The notes below the pieces were generated by a model. The model saw only the letters and a program-made list of their open reading frames with translations. It made no database searches and had not been told where the DNA came from. 64,000 nucleotides of DNA from Erinaceus europaeus. Lineage: Eukaryota; Chordata; Mammalia; Eulipotyphla; Erinaceidae. The stretch spans positions 8,827,502 to 8,891,501 of the forward strand of contig NC_080164.1 of NCBI RefSeq assembly GCF_950295315.1, read 5' to 3'. A program made the position numbers and the translations under genes. Shown in pieces: positions 54,223 to 64,000 of this stretch. Each line of letters begins with the position of its first letter. The stretch's first letter is position 1.

Positions 54223-55337
54223 GGCAAGATTATTAGCTTAACTGCATCAGCTTGCCTTTGAGTGAGGATTGCATCAGTGCTGTACTGGTATACTAGTTCT
54301 CTGAAAAGCAAAAAGTTCTGATATGTAGCATTTGTTAATTTCCAAGTATGAGTGCATGTACCATGGCCAATTCCAAAGAAACAATTTTTTTTTAACAATC
54401 AGTGTGTGAAATGCCTATATATTTAGCAATCAGCTTATAAACCCCTGCGAGGTAACTGGTTTGTCACTGGTTCTCCTGGTGCATACTTTCGACACTTTGA
54501 CTTCCAACCCTTGGTCTCCTTAGACTTAGCATATGGTTCCTTTTAGCAGTCTGTATTTGAACTTTTAATGAAATCTAGTCCGAGACATCTTTTAATTAGG
54601 ATTTATGGGCCATTTACCTTAAACATAATTTTAATAGATTGAGGTTGATACTTGCATTCTATAATAATATTAGTTTTCTAGTGGCTGCACTGGCTATGTC
54701 CTCATCTTCTCTCTCTCTGACCTTTCTTTGGCTTATTACCTCACCTGCACCCTGGATTTTATTATTTTATTTTTTAGCAAGGATTTTATTCATGTCTTCA
54801 TGCATAAAAGTCTGCTGCTCCACCCATTATACAGTTTCCAAGGACACTAAAACATGTTTTCTTGGCTAACTAGAAACTAAAATGCATTTGTAATTTTACC
54901 ATTTCTCTGATGCCGAGTCTGTGAACCCTTGAATTTGATATAGGTAGATACACAGTCCAAATCTGCAGTTCCTAAGATCATCTATGGTTCACAAGACTAA
55001 TTGTTGAGTTATAGTCACAATCTGAACTGATTCATGTTAAAGAGAAAAGGCAGACATGGTAGAGTTTGGAAGGAACAGAGCATAAACTTCCAAGAATCCT
55101 AACCTGGTGGAGTCACACAAGACAAGTTTATTTCCTACAGCAACAAACTGTGACAACACACGTCAGAAGTTTATCAAGTAGGAAGCTTATTACAGACTCA
55201 GAGCTGAGGGAATTAATTGAGTACTGGTCATAGAACCACCCTTTGGCTAATCAGCATTACAGACTTCCAGAAGGAAAACACATGTTCAGCAAGAATTAAA
55301 CTTTTTGTACATATAGTCTAGGGATGAGCTACTCTTT
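54223..55337. other. Unique DNA
   Basis: About 1.1 kb without a recognised repeat or gene. Confidence 0.45.
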
Positions 55338-55588
55338 TTTTTATAAATTTTTTTAATATTTATTTTATTTATTTATTCCCTTTTGTTGCCCTTATTGTTT
55401 TATTGTTGTAGTTGTTATTGTTGTTGGATAGGACAGAGAGAAATGGAGAGAGGAGGGGAAGACAGAGAGGAGGAGAGAAAGATAGACACCTGCAGACCTG
55501 CTTCACCGCCTGTGAAGCGACTCCCCTGCAAGTGGAGAGCCGGGGTTTGAACCAGGATCCTTATGCCGGTCTTTGTGCTTTGCGCCAT
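55338..55588 (-). repeat. Type A SINE, head truncated
   Basis: T-rich end, CCCTTTTGTTGCCCTTATTG, GGGTTTGAACCAGGATCC, stopping at GCTTTGCGCCA before the head; another SINE takes over. Confidence 0.85.
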
Positions 55589-55773
55589 TACATAGAGAAA
55601 TTGAGAGGGCAGGGAGAGAGAGAGAGAGAGAGAGAGACCTGTAGACCTGCTTCACCACTAGTGAAGTGTCCCCCTTGAAGGTGAGGAGTGAGGACTCAAA
55701 CCCAGATCGTTGAGCAGGCCCTGTGCTTCATGCTATGTGCACTTAACTAGGTGCCCCACTGTCAGGCAGGGTT
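55589..55773 (-). repeat. GA-rich SINE remnant
   Basis: AGAGAAATTGAGAGGGCAGGG, a GA run, GACCTGCTTCACCACTAGTG, GGACTCAAACCCAGATCG, GTGCACTTAACTAGGTGCCCC. The type A SINE above inserted beside or into it. Confidence 0.7.
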
Positions 55774-55859
55774 GTTTTTTCTAATTTATCAAGAGTGTAA
55801 TCTGAAATGGCTCCTGCTTCATAAATCCCACATCCAGATGTCTCCTAGCAAACAAGGTT

Positions 55860-56750
55860 TTCTTTTCTTTCTTTCTTTTTTTTTCTCTGTACTTTGTAAT
55901 CCTTTGATAAAATGATAGCTTAGTTCTTGCACTGATTTAATAATAAACCTTTTTAACTCCCTCTCCATTATTTTGTCTTCTGTGTTTGTCTGGTCACTTA
56001 GGGTTTCTGTCATTGCTGTCTATATGTTTCTTTGCTTCCTCTTTTAGTGTGGATTTTGTTTTTATACAAGCAGGAGGCGCTATGGCTAAGGTGTTCAACT
56101 TCCTGGATTTCCTTGTTTATATATCTTGGTGGGAAAGGAGGGGTTTCATTCTGAATCACAGGTATAGTTCTGTGACCTTGATGTCAACATAGGGTCTCCC
56201 TGCTGCTGTTCCAGCCTCTGTGGGACAGCAGCACTGGAGACTGCAATGGAAAAGTCATCGTAAACTGGTGAATTTTTAGGTGGCTTATTTCTTTCTAGCA
56301 GTCTTTTTGTTGCTAAAATTTGGACCTGGAAGTGGTGTTTCTCAATCTCTTTGGTCCCTGCCATCTCCGAGCTCTGGTTTTTAGTCTTGGGAATTTCTCA
56401 CTTACCTCCTTTCAGGCCTCAAGTCACATGTGTCTTTACTCACCTGTGTCTTAGGAGACTTCCTTCCTTCCTTCCTTCCTTCCTTCCTTCCTTCCTTCCT
56501 TCCTTCCTTCCTTCCTTTCTCTCTTTTCTTACTTTTTTTAACTGTCATTTCCTTAACTGGAACCCCCAAGAGGTGCATCTCAGCTGCCAAACTCCCAGTA
56601 TAGCACCAGCCATTCCTGAGTTTGGCCTTTTAGCCTCCTTTTCTGTCCATGAGCCACATGACTCTGTATTCACCTGTGACTTGGTGAGTTTTAGAGGAGA
56701 TCCTGGTCATATGTTGTTGAGTTTCCATTGCTTTTCCTAGTTTCTACTCT
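55860..56750 (-). mobile_element. L1 5' end with ORF1 start, A-rich 3' border
   Basis: On the minus strand an L1-like 5' UTR (from about 56750) leads to an ATG at 56011-56013 and a frame beginning MTETLSDQTNTEDKIMEREL and continuing RFIIKSVQELSYHFIKGLQS, the style of an L1 ORF1 N-terminus. After about 50 codons it stops in an A-rich run (minus-strand AAAAAAAAAGAAAGAAAG, 55857-55884). A (TTCC)n array interrupts it at 56461-56516. The missing downstream L1 plus A-run suggest a prematurely polyadenylated L1 transcript. Confidence 0.6.
56461..56516. repeat. (TTCC)n microsatellite
   Basis: About 14 uninterrupted TTCC units, producing low-complexity frames on both strands. Confidence 0.95.
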
Positions 56751-57099
56751 GTAGCCACACCTCTGGAAGTCCTTCCCTAAATTTTGATATTTTAAACTTT
56801 TCAGTTTAGAATATCCATTTGATTCCTTATATAGATTTCAGATAACTGATGAAATTCTTCATTCTGATATTGGTATTTAAGAACACATTAATCACAATGG
56901 TAATTAAATCCATATTTATAATAATTCTTATATCTAGGTCACCGCTATTTTCCCTGTATATTTATTTTCCCTGTATATTTCCTTTAGATCTCTTCCTTCA
57001 TCATCATGCCTTATAATTGTTATGGAAAGCTAACTGTAGTATATAGACACTCTTTAAAATTTGTATTTATGAAATGGAAATATTCACAAGATGATAGGA
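56751..57099. other. AT-rich DNA
   Basis: No gene. Contains a short duplication of TTTTCCCTGTATATTT near 56950 and 56968. Confidence 0.45.
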
Positions 57100-58075
57100 T
57101 AAAAGGGATACATTTCCACACCATGCTCACCCCCAGAGCTCCATATCCAATCCCTTCCCCTGATAGCTTTCCTACTCTTTATCTCAGGGAATATGGACCC
57201 AGGGTCATTGTGGGATGCAGAAGGTGGAAGGTCTGGCTTCTGTAATTGTTTCCCCGCTGAACATGAGCATTGGCAGGTCTATCCACACTCCCAGCCTGAC
57301 TCTCTCTTTCCCTAGTGGGGAAGGGCTCTGGGGGAAGAGGGCTCTAGGACATGTGGTGTGTTCGTCTGCCCAGAGAAATCAGGTTGACATCATGGTAGCA
57401 TCCGGAATCTGGTGGCTGACAAGGAGTTAAGCCACAAAGCAGAACAAATTGTTGACTAATCATGAACCTAAAGGCAAGAATATTATAGATGAAGACTAGA
57501 GGTATTCGCTGTGGAAATAGCTAATAGGTCTGCTTTAGGTAGATTCCAAGGGGCCCATGACTTTATTAGTTCTTGCCTGAGCCTGACCACTGATATGCAG
57601 GTGATTCAGGCTATTGCCTGAGGATATGGTGTCATAGCTGGAAGAAGGACCAGATAGCTGCATCAGGGAAGAGAGTAGCTCCCCAATATGGGGCAAGTAT
57701 ATAGGTACTGTTAACTATAAACCCTACTGATTTGATCTGGGGCCCATATTCAAGCACAGGAGTCTATTTAACCTCTGGATCCTTGTAGGTCTGAGCTCAC
57801 ATTCTGTGGTCACAGATAGGACCATTTCAGGCTGCACTAATTTCAGGACCCATCTTCCTTGGGTAGTAGGTAGGGTATGTTGTCTGACCTCCCTTCGGAC
57901 AATGGAACATCCCCTGCCATTGTTGATCCACATTGAGGGCAAGGTCCTGTAGAGGGCCACAAAGGGGTCCATTATGTTGTTCTTGATGGAGATGACCAGT
58001 TATAGTGGTGGGAAATCTTTTAGAGGTCTAGGCTTAACATGTCTGTGTGGGAATTCCCAGGACTCACTGACTAGG
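57100..58075 (-). repeat. LR-X copy, about 0.95 kb
   Basis: CACACCATGCTCACCCCCAG and CCTGATAGCTTTCCTACTC at the 3' side, GTCTGGCTTCTGTAATTG, then the upstream part shared with 62.9-63.3 kb (GACAATGGAACATCCCC, CCATTGTTGATCCACATTG). The copy ends about where a plus-strand L1 piece begins. Confidence 0.85.
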
Positions 58076-58079
58076 ACCC

Positions 58080-58335
58080 CAGTCAACTCCAAATGGATCA
58101 AGATCCTGATGTTAGACCAGAAACTATCACATACTTAGAGGAAAACACTGGTGGAACACATTTCCACCTAAACCTCAAGGACGTCGTCGATGATACAAAT
58201 CCAATTGCAAGGAAGACTAAAACAAAACAAATCAATGGGACCACATCATATTGAAAAGCTTCTGCACAGCCAAAGACACCATCATCCAAAGAGACCCTTC
58301 ACAGGGTGGGAGAAGATCTTCACATGCCACACATC
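58080..58335 (+). mobile_element. L1 ORF2 fragment
   Basis: GTCAACTCCAAATGGATCAAG, GTTAGACCAGAAACTATCAC, TGGGACCACATCATATTG, AAAAGCTTCTGCACAGCC and GGGTGGGAGAAGATCTTC track the L1 ORF2 C-terminal third. It faces the LR-X copy head to head. Confidence 0.85.
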
Positions 58336-58617
58336 ACACAAGTGTATAAATACTTTAAGTTCTTTGGGTGATGTCATCTTTCAGAGACAACTGTACTATC
58401 CTTTGGAAGTAGCAGGGGAACACATGACCTCTAGCAGTGAGAGACTGAGTTGACTTGAGATTGGACAGAAGCATTGAGAGCCTTGGTCTTCCTCTGCTTG
58501 GCTTCCTTTTACAGAGGATCTGTAACTCTCTAGTGGTTTCCACTGAGAGTTTGAGTTATCTGTAATGGTCCATTCCTCTTATCCAAGTTCTAAACTTTAT
58601 TTTAAAAATCTCTTGGA
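58336..58617. other. Unique DNA
   Basis: Nothing recognised. Confidence 0.45.
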
Positions 58618-58745
58618 GAGGCTGAGTGATGATGTACCTGGTTGAGCACACATGTTACAATGTGAAACCGCCCCCCCCAGCCTTGGTTTACTGGTGTCTC
58701 TCTGTCTCCTTTTCTGGCTGCCTCTATCCAATAAAGACAATCAAC
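58618..58745 (+). repeat. Type B SINE with internal deletion
   Basis: GGCTGAGTGATGATGTACCTGG head and GTTACAATGTG, a C-run, then GGTGTCTCTCTGTCTCC and CTATCCAATAAAGAC. The middle (B-box to GCTTTC) is missing. Confidence 0.75.
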
Positions 58746-60540
58746 AGGTAAAATAAAATAAAAGTTTATTGGTTTCATCTACCTCCTCCAAACTCTACTC
58801 TGTTTTCTGCTATTCCCTGATTAGTCCCTTGCTCTATAGAGCCTTACCTGTTAAATGCCTCAAGAAAAATATAGATTGATGTTCAATGTCAAGTTCACTC
58901 CTCAATAGCCTCCTCCTTGTCAAGATTTTGACCGTCAGATTTCAGCTATGGGAAAAGTCCAGAGTTTCCATCTTTTGCTCACTGGCCCTTAGTATTTCCT
59001 AAAATGCTACCTTGTCTCTGATAATTAGAAATGGTCTTTACCCCAAGTTGCCAAATGCCCAGAACTATGTACTCTAAGCAGTTGCCAGAACTATAAATTC
59101 TGAACTCTGATTCATGACAGATGCATGAAGAAAGTTGCTTGACTTTAGGTTTGCCTTTGAAATTACTGTTATGCCTGAATGTTGTCCACATTAAATAAGG
59201 GGAAAGGGTTGAAGATCAGTGTGCTCAGCCCACTGACCCTCCTTTCTCTCCAGGATTGGGTCCACCAAGTCCTTGTGGTGTCAGAGCTCCCTCATGACCT
59301 TTGGACACATTTTAAAACCCAGCTTCTAGTTGTTCTTGGCAGGGCTTTGAATCTGTCACAAGTTACTGCCTCACAGCCAGAAACAGAAGTCTATATTTAG
59401 GAATTTAGTTAGACAGAAGGAAAAAAACATATGCATTTTCTGAGAGCACTGTTGTATACACTACACTGGCTTATCTGAGGCTGATTGAAAAGGCAAAGAA
59501 AGCTTCCAGGGACCTTCCATAAGTAGTGGCAAGCACAAACATGAGAGGGCACAGGAGGAGAAGCAATTGTACAGAACGTGTTTTCATGATTTCCTGTGAC
59601 CCCGCTGCTCTCTAATTCCTGCCAGTACTGAAGCGCTCCAAACTTGAACAGAGCTCTGCATTCTCTTCCCACGGTTCTCATTTTGGTTTGCACAAAGATC
59701 CAAGAGGGAAGGCTGCAGCTTTAAACATAGGAACTCAAACATACGTGCTCCATGTTAATATGATGTTTACAATTTGATGACAGTCAGGGATGTAGAGAGG
59801 GTTTGCCCAGTTTCTTTGAAAACTCCTAAGTGGAACTCTACTCCTTAAATTGAGGAAACACAGTTTAGGAGGAGGATGATGACTGAGAAGGTTTTTTTTT
59901 TTTTTTTTTTTAGGAATTTGGAATGATGGCTTCTGTTGTTGTTGTTGTTTTTTTTTTTTTAAGATGACTCTCACATCCTCTGAGGCCTTTGCCAAGGTGT
60001 TAGAAGTAAGAAGACCAATGAGATGCTGTGTGGAAATGTCTGCAGTCACTTGAAGAACTTTCTGCTGACTTCGTGTCAGATACCGAGTGAGCACAGTTAA
60101 GTGAAGGTGGCCGATACAGGTGTGAAATCTCGTTCAGGTGAACAGCCAGGGTGATTATTAACAGAACCTGGCAGCCCTTAGGCAGTGCAGGTTGGGATTC
60201 AGAGAGGCAGAGTCATCCAGGAAAGGAAGCCCTCCCAGCAAGAGACCACACGCTCAGTCCATCTTGGGCAACTTGTTTCCTGCCTGTAAAACTCCATGCT
60301 TGACCCTTTTTTGAGGCCAGGGGCAGGAGACAATAGGCACATCTGTGAGGCAATTCCATAGCATGACAGGACTCTATTCTGCCCACCACTAATGCCTAGA
60401 CCATGTTTAGATGACCCCTGTGCCTGTGAGTCTTTATGAGGAGACTTTGTAGGGAAGCCTGACATGTTACCCAGAACTCTGAACAAAGGTGTCAGGTGCC
60501 ACATGCCAGTTATTTGACCTTGGATTTGTCCTTCAAAACA
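58746..60540. other. Unique DNA with a poly-T/GTT patch
   Basis: About 1.8 kb without a recognised repeat except T-runs at about 59895-59913 and 59948-59959 around (GTT)n. Frames of 70-119 codons show no known domain. Confidence 0.45.
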
Positions 60541-60819
60541 TTATTTATTATTATTATTATTATTATTGGTGGTGGTGGTGGTGATCACGGTGGTGGCTTG
60601 ATATAGAATTACAACATTATGGGATAACAGGGGTATAATTCTACACTGATCCCACCACCATGTTTCAGTGTACCATTACTTCCACTGGACACTACAGTAG
60701 TGCTCCCAAAGGTCACACACATGGGTTGACCATTAATTCTACAACTACCCTATCTATATTTATATATGTTTTCCCTTTTTTCCATGGTCCTGCCTTCTCT
60801 TCCTTTCTTTTTTTTTAAA
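60541..60819 (-). repeat. TTA/GGT microsatellites and a possible diverged LR-X 3' end
   Basis: (TTA)n near 60542-60566 and (GGT)n near 60568-60583, then GGGATAACAGGGGTATAATTC and GATCCCACCACCATG, which resemble the minus-strand LR-X 3' terminus (GGGGTACAACTCCACACAATTCCCACCACC type). Confidence 0.4.
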
Positions 60820-60862
60820 TTTCTTTATTGGGGAATTAATGTTTTACAATCGACAGTGAATA
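60820..60862 (-). mobile_element. Short L1 3' terminus
   Basis: AAATTTCTTTATTGGGGAATTAATGTTTTACAATCGACAG matches the end of the L1 copies at 38755 and 61500; only about 45 bp remain before SINE sequence starts. Confidence 0.65.
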
Positions 60863-61490
60863 CACCAGGGTTATTGCTGGTGCTCAGTCCCTGCACCACA
60901 AATCCACTGCTCTTGGAGGCTATTTTTCCCATTTTTGTTCCCTTTGCTGTTGTTGTTGGACAGGATAGAGAGAAATCAAGAGAGGAGGGGAAGACAGAGA
61001 GAAGGACAGAAAGACACCTGCAGACCTGCTTCACAAATTGGGAAGCGGCCTCTCTGCATGTTGGTGTTGGTATGCTTCTAATTCTGCTTCTAAAAACCCC
61101 TTCTGTTTCATTTGGTTTAATCCCCTTGCTTAACACTGTATTCTATTTACATAGCCACTGTTAACTAAGCACCGCCCTCCCTCCAGGGTATTGGGGGTTT
61201 AGTGGTAGAATTCTCACCTGCTCCGCCCACTCTCCTTGTCACACTCTGATTTTTACCAATCTCTTTTTGCTCCACCCTCTCTACGTCACATCCTGTTTAC
61301 ACCCTACTTGGCAAATATATATAAGGACAGGTTTGTGAGTTTAGTTAGTTTAGTTTAGTTTGGCTTGGATTGCACTGCGTTCTGCATGAATAAAGAGATA
61401 CTGCATACAGCTCAGCCATGAGTCCCTGGTCGTCTGTCTCCCGTCAGTGAAGCTCAGCCTGACATGTTGGGATTCAGAGGCTCTAACCAG
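60863..61490 (-). repeat. Type A-long SINE interrupted by a solo LTR
   Basis: Tail module first (CCAGGGTTATTGCTGGTGC to CACTGCTCTTGGAGGC), then body to GCGGCCTCTCTGCA (61058). After the LTR, GATTCAGAGGCTCTAACCAG matches the expected continuation (GAGCCGGGGGCTCGAACCGG). Confidence 0.75.
61065..61464 (+). mobile_element. Solo LTR of an endogenous retrovirus (copy 2)
   Basis: 400 bp from TGTTGGTATGC to CAGCCTGACA, flanked by TGTTGG at 61059-61064 and 61465-61470. It has a TATA region (AAATATATATAAGG near 61311) and a polyadenylation signal AATAAA at 61389. Same family as 3514-3918, diverged mainly in the first 150 bp and by a TTTAGTTAG-type expansion near 61340. No internal proviral genes are present. 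Confidence 0.85.
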
Positions 61491-61499
61491 TATTATTTT

Positions 61500-61810
61500 T
61501 ATTTTTTTTCCTTTATTGGAAGATTAATGTTTTACATTTGACAGTAAATATAATAGTTTGTACATGCATAAAATTTCTGTTTTCCACATAACAATACAAC
61601 CCCCACTAGGTCCTCTGTCATCCTTTTCCAGGACCTTTATTCTCACCCTCACCCATCCCAGAGTCTTTTACTTTGGTGCAATACACCAACTCCAGTTCAG
61701 GTTCTACTTGTGTTTTCTCTTCTGATCTTGTTTTTAAACTTCTGCCTGAGAGTGAGATCATCACATATTCATCATTCTGTTTCTGACTTATTTCACTTAA
61801 CATGATTTCT
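61500..61810 (-). mobile_element. L1 3' end
   Basis: CCTTTATTGGAAGATTAATG, TAATAGTTTGTACATGCATAAAATTTC, CCACATAACAATACAACCCCC, CCAACTCCAGTTCAGGTTC, TTCACTTAACATGATTTC. Same type as 38755-39085. Confidence 0.88.
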
Positions 61811-61975
61811 TCAAGCTCCACCAAAGTAAAAACCTTGGGATGAGGGTGAGGGTGGACCTCTTCATGGGGTGGGGACAGGGGCTATGGGATGGGTCACAGT
61901 CTTTTGGAGGTGGGAATGGTGTTTATGTGCACTTCTATCAGTTTGTAGTCATGTAAATTATTATTTAATTAATAT
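61811..61975 (+). mobile_element. Probable L1 3' UTR, opposite orientation
   Basis: CACCAAAGTAAAAACCTTGGG, GGAGGTGGGAATGGTGTTTATG, GTAGTCATGTAAATTATTATTTAATTAATATG resembles a different L1 3' UTR type in plus sense, abutting the minus L1 end. Confidence 0.5.
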
Positions 61976-62039
61976 GAGAGGGAAAATTGATTGAATGTCT
62001 CAAACTTTTAAAATCACAGACTGAGTCTTTTTAATACAT

Positions 62040-63930
62040 ATGCTGAGTCTTTGATATGCTGACTATTAAAAAGCTTAGACCAGGGAGAACAGAAGCAATG
62101 GGTGGCACAGCTATATACAAATAACGTCAAATTTATAATTTATGTCCTTACAAATAAGGACATAAATTATGGTGATGTTGTGTAAGACACAGAAAATCTT
62201 AACAAAGGGATATTTCAAAGTGAACCCAATTGCCCAATAATGTGACTATATTGTCTTCTGAAACCCTAAGATAGCAGGAAAATCCCACTTCCTATGTAGA
62301 GCCTATATTTCCCCCAGTCCTAGAACCTCTAGTATGGGTTCACTTTCCTGCATGTTCCTCTCAATTTATATGAAAGGCTATTGGGTCCACCAACCCCAAC
62401 CTAATCAACACAACGAGTACCACCTCAGCACACGACACTTCAGACTGTGTCCAGAGACATCAGGCATGGAATGTCAACCCTTCACCCTCATTTTCAGGTG
62501 AGACCTTTCCTTTCATAGGATTCTCTAATTCCATTCCAAGAGGTTCACTTCCTAACAAAGTCCCAAAACCTAGATATAGACCAGGTCCCATAAAATAGCA
62601 CATATGTTCACATGTATCCATAAATTAGGGCAAAATATATACCTGAAAGCAAAAGTACACAATAATCTGCAGTGAGTCAGTATCAAGTTCCTAATGAAAT
62701 AGTATCTAATTAGACTTATATACCCTCCTCACCTACTTCCTATTACAGTTCTCTCACTTACTCCAAAGCTAACCTTAGCAAAGCAAGGACTGTAAAAGCT
62801 GAATAAGGGCAAGAGACTGGCATACTTTAACGATGACACTTTAGTCACTATTAGGCCTCCCCATCAGCTGGGGCCCTAGTTGGTGAGTCCTGAGATTCCC
62901 AAACAGACCTGATGGGCCTAGACCTTGAATAAGTCCCTCTCTCCATTGTTACCAGTCATCTCTACCAGGAACAACAAAATATACCCCTTTGTGGACCCCA
63001 TAGGACCTTGCCATCAACTTGGATCAACAATGGTAGAGAATGTTCCATCCTCTGTAGGGAGACTGGACAATATACTCTATGCTACACCTGAGGAAGATGG
63101 ATCCTAATACTGGGGCAGCTTGGAATGTTCCTACTTATGAACACAGAATGTGAGCTTGGATCTACAGGGATGCAGAGGTTACATAGGTTCCTAAGCTAAA
63201 TATAGACCCAGATCACATTGAACTGATGGGGTTTACAATCAATAGTATTTATACCCCTTTCCCATGTTAGGAAGCTACTCTCTTCCCTGATCCAGTTTTC
63301 TGGTTCTTCTGCCAGCCATGTCATCATTTCCCTAGACAATAACTTGGATCCACCTGCATATCAGATTTCAGGCTCATGGAAAACAACAACAACAACAAAC
63401 TAGTGTAGCCATAGGTCCTTTGGGATATAACTAAAATGTGTCTACCAGATATCTATAAAACAGAGACCCCCCCAACTTTTCACCTGCACTACTCCAGACT
63501 TTAAGTCCATGATTGTTCAACAATTTGTTTGGTTTTGGATGTTAACTCTCTTTTCAACCACCAGGTTCCAGATGCTAGCAGGATACCTACCAGACATCCC
63601 TGGACAGACAACCTCACCAATGTGTCCTGGAGCTCTGCTTCCCCAGAGCCCTTCCCCAATAGGGAAAGAGAAAGACAGGCTGGGAGTATGAATAAACCTT
63701 TCAACGCCCATGTTCAGTGGGGAAGCAATTACAGAAGTCAGACCTTCAGCCTTCTGCATCCCACAATGACCTTGGGTCCATACTCCCAGAAGGTTAAAGA
63801 ATAGGAAAGCAATCATGGGAGGGGATGGATACAGAGTTCTGGTGGTGGGAATTGTGTGAAAAATTGTACCACTCTTATCCTATCGTTTAGTCAATGTTTC
63901 CTTTTCATAAATAAAAAAAAATAAAAATAA
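62040..63930 (+). repeat. Longest LR-X copy in the window (about 1.9 kb)
   Basis: The 5' part is AT-rich (GATATGCTGACTATTAAAAAGC, GGGATATTTCAAAGTGAACCC). The middle matches 57.7-58.0 kb in reverse (GTTGGATCAACAATGG-type, GATGCAGAGGTTACATAGG). The 3' kilobase matches every other copy (CATATCAGATTTCAGGCTC, AACAATTTGTTTGG, TTCTGGTGGTGGGAATTGTG) and ends TAAATAAAAAAAAATAAAAAT. No frame exceeds 99 codons, so it is non-autonomous or the untranslated part of a larger element. Confidence 0.75.
62135..62170. other. Perfect 16-bp stem, 4-base loop inverted repeat
   Basis: ATAATTTATGTCCTTA, loop CAAA, then TAAGGACATAAATTAT. Sixteen paired bases without mismatch, inside the 5' part of the LR-X copy. Confidence 0.95.
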
Positions 63931-64000
63931 AATAATCCATAGTTGTGGAAATTAGCTGTTGTTTCAATATCATTTCAATCCCTGAGTTGGAGCAAGTACA

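Overview
The window is eukaryotic, mammalian, intergenic or intronic DNA, and I could not identify one intact protein-coding gene. Almost everything recognisable is transposon-derived. The mix points to a hedgehog, most likely Erinaceus. There are dozens of tRNA-derived SINEs of the hedgehog ERI kind, mammalian L1 pieces, MER5-type hAT fossils shared by placental mammals, and, most tellingly, two 5'-truncated copies of a non-LTR retrotransposon matching the Vingi clade. As I recall, Vingi was reported among mammals only in hedgehogs. All family names here are from memory and pattern recognition; no search was run.

Terms used below. Type A SINE: head like GGGAGTCGGGCGGTAGC, body ending in CAA/AAT-rich sequence; the long form (A-long) adds a tail module (GGCCTCCAGGAGCAGTGG... 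to ...AATAACCCTGGAGG). Type B SINE: head like GGTGGTGGCGCACCTGGTT, ending CTATCCAATAAATAAA. Type C: head GGTAGCATAATGGTTATGCA. Type D: head GAGGTGGCACAGTGGATAAA. Type E: older GA-rich tRNA-like element. LR-X: an abundant long repeat (about 2 kb at its longest here) with an A-rich tail and the 3' motif CTGGTGGTGGGAATTGTGT, which I cannot name. Strand is that of the element; + means the tRNA-like head, or the element 5' end, is on the left.

Layout. 0-6 kb: unique sequence, SINEs, a solo LTR (3514-3918), a pure 126-bp GTATAT array and a purine tract. 6-13 kb: unique DNA, nested SINEs, LR-X copies and a homogeneous 74-bp minisatellite (11575-12262). 13-24 kb: dense SINEs, CA/TTCC microsatellites, two MER5 fossils and an unnamed 200-bp repeat present twice. 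24-27 kb: a 680-bp TG-rich array with higher-order structure, then GA tracts. 27-36 kb: LR-X, L1 3' ends and the least repetitive, most GC-rich stretches (30.1-31.5 and 32.8-33.3 kb). 36-48 kb: an inverted pair of LR-X copies, a twin-primed LR-X insertion with probable 3' transduction, a MER5 fossil split by later insertions, and a twin-primed L1. 50.3-52 kb: the two Vingi copies. 52-64 kb: more SINEs, an L1 5'-end fragment with an A-rich terminus, LR-X/L1 head-to-head junctions, a second solo LTR (61065-61464) and the longest LR-X copy (62.0-63.9 kb).

No pathway or operon can be described. What can be read is insertion history: precise target-site duplications, elements inside elements, and inversion structures typical of L1-type reverse transcription.
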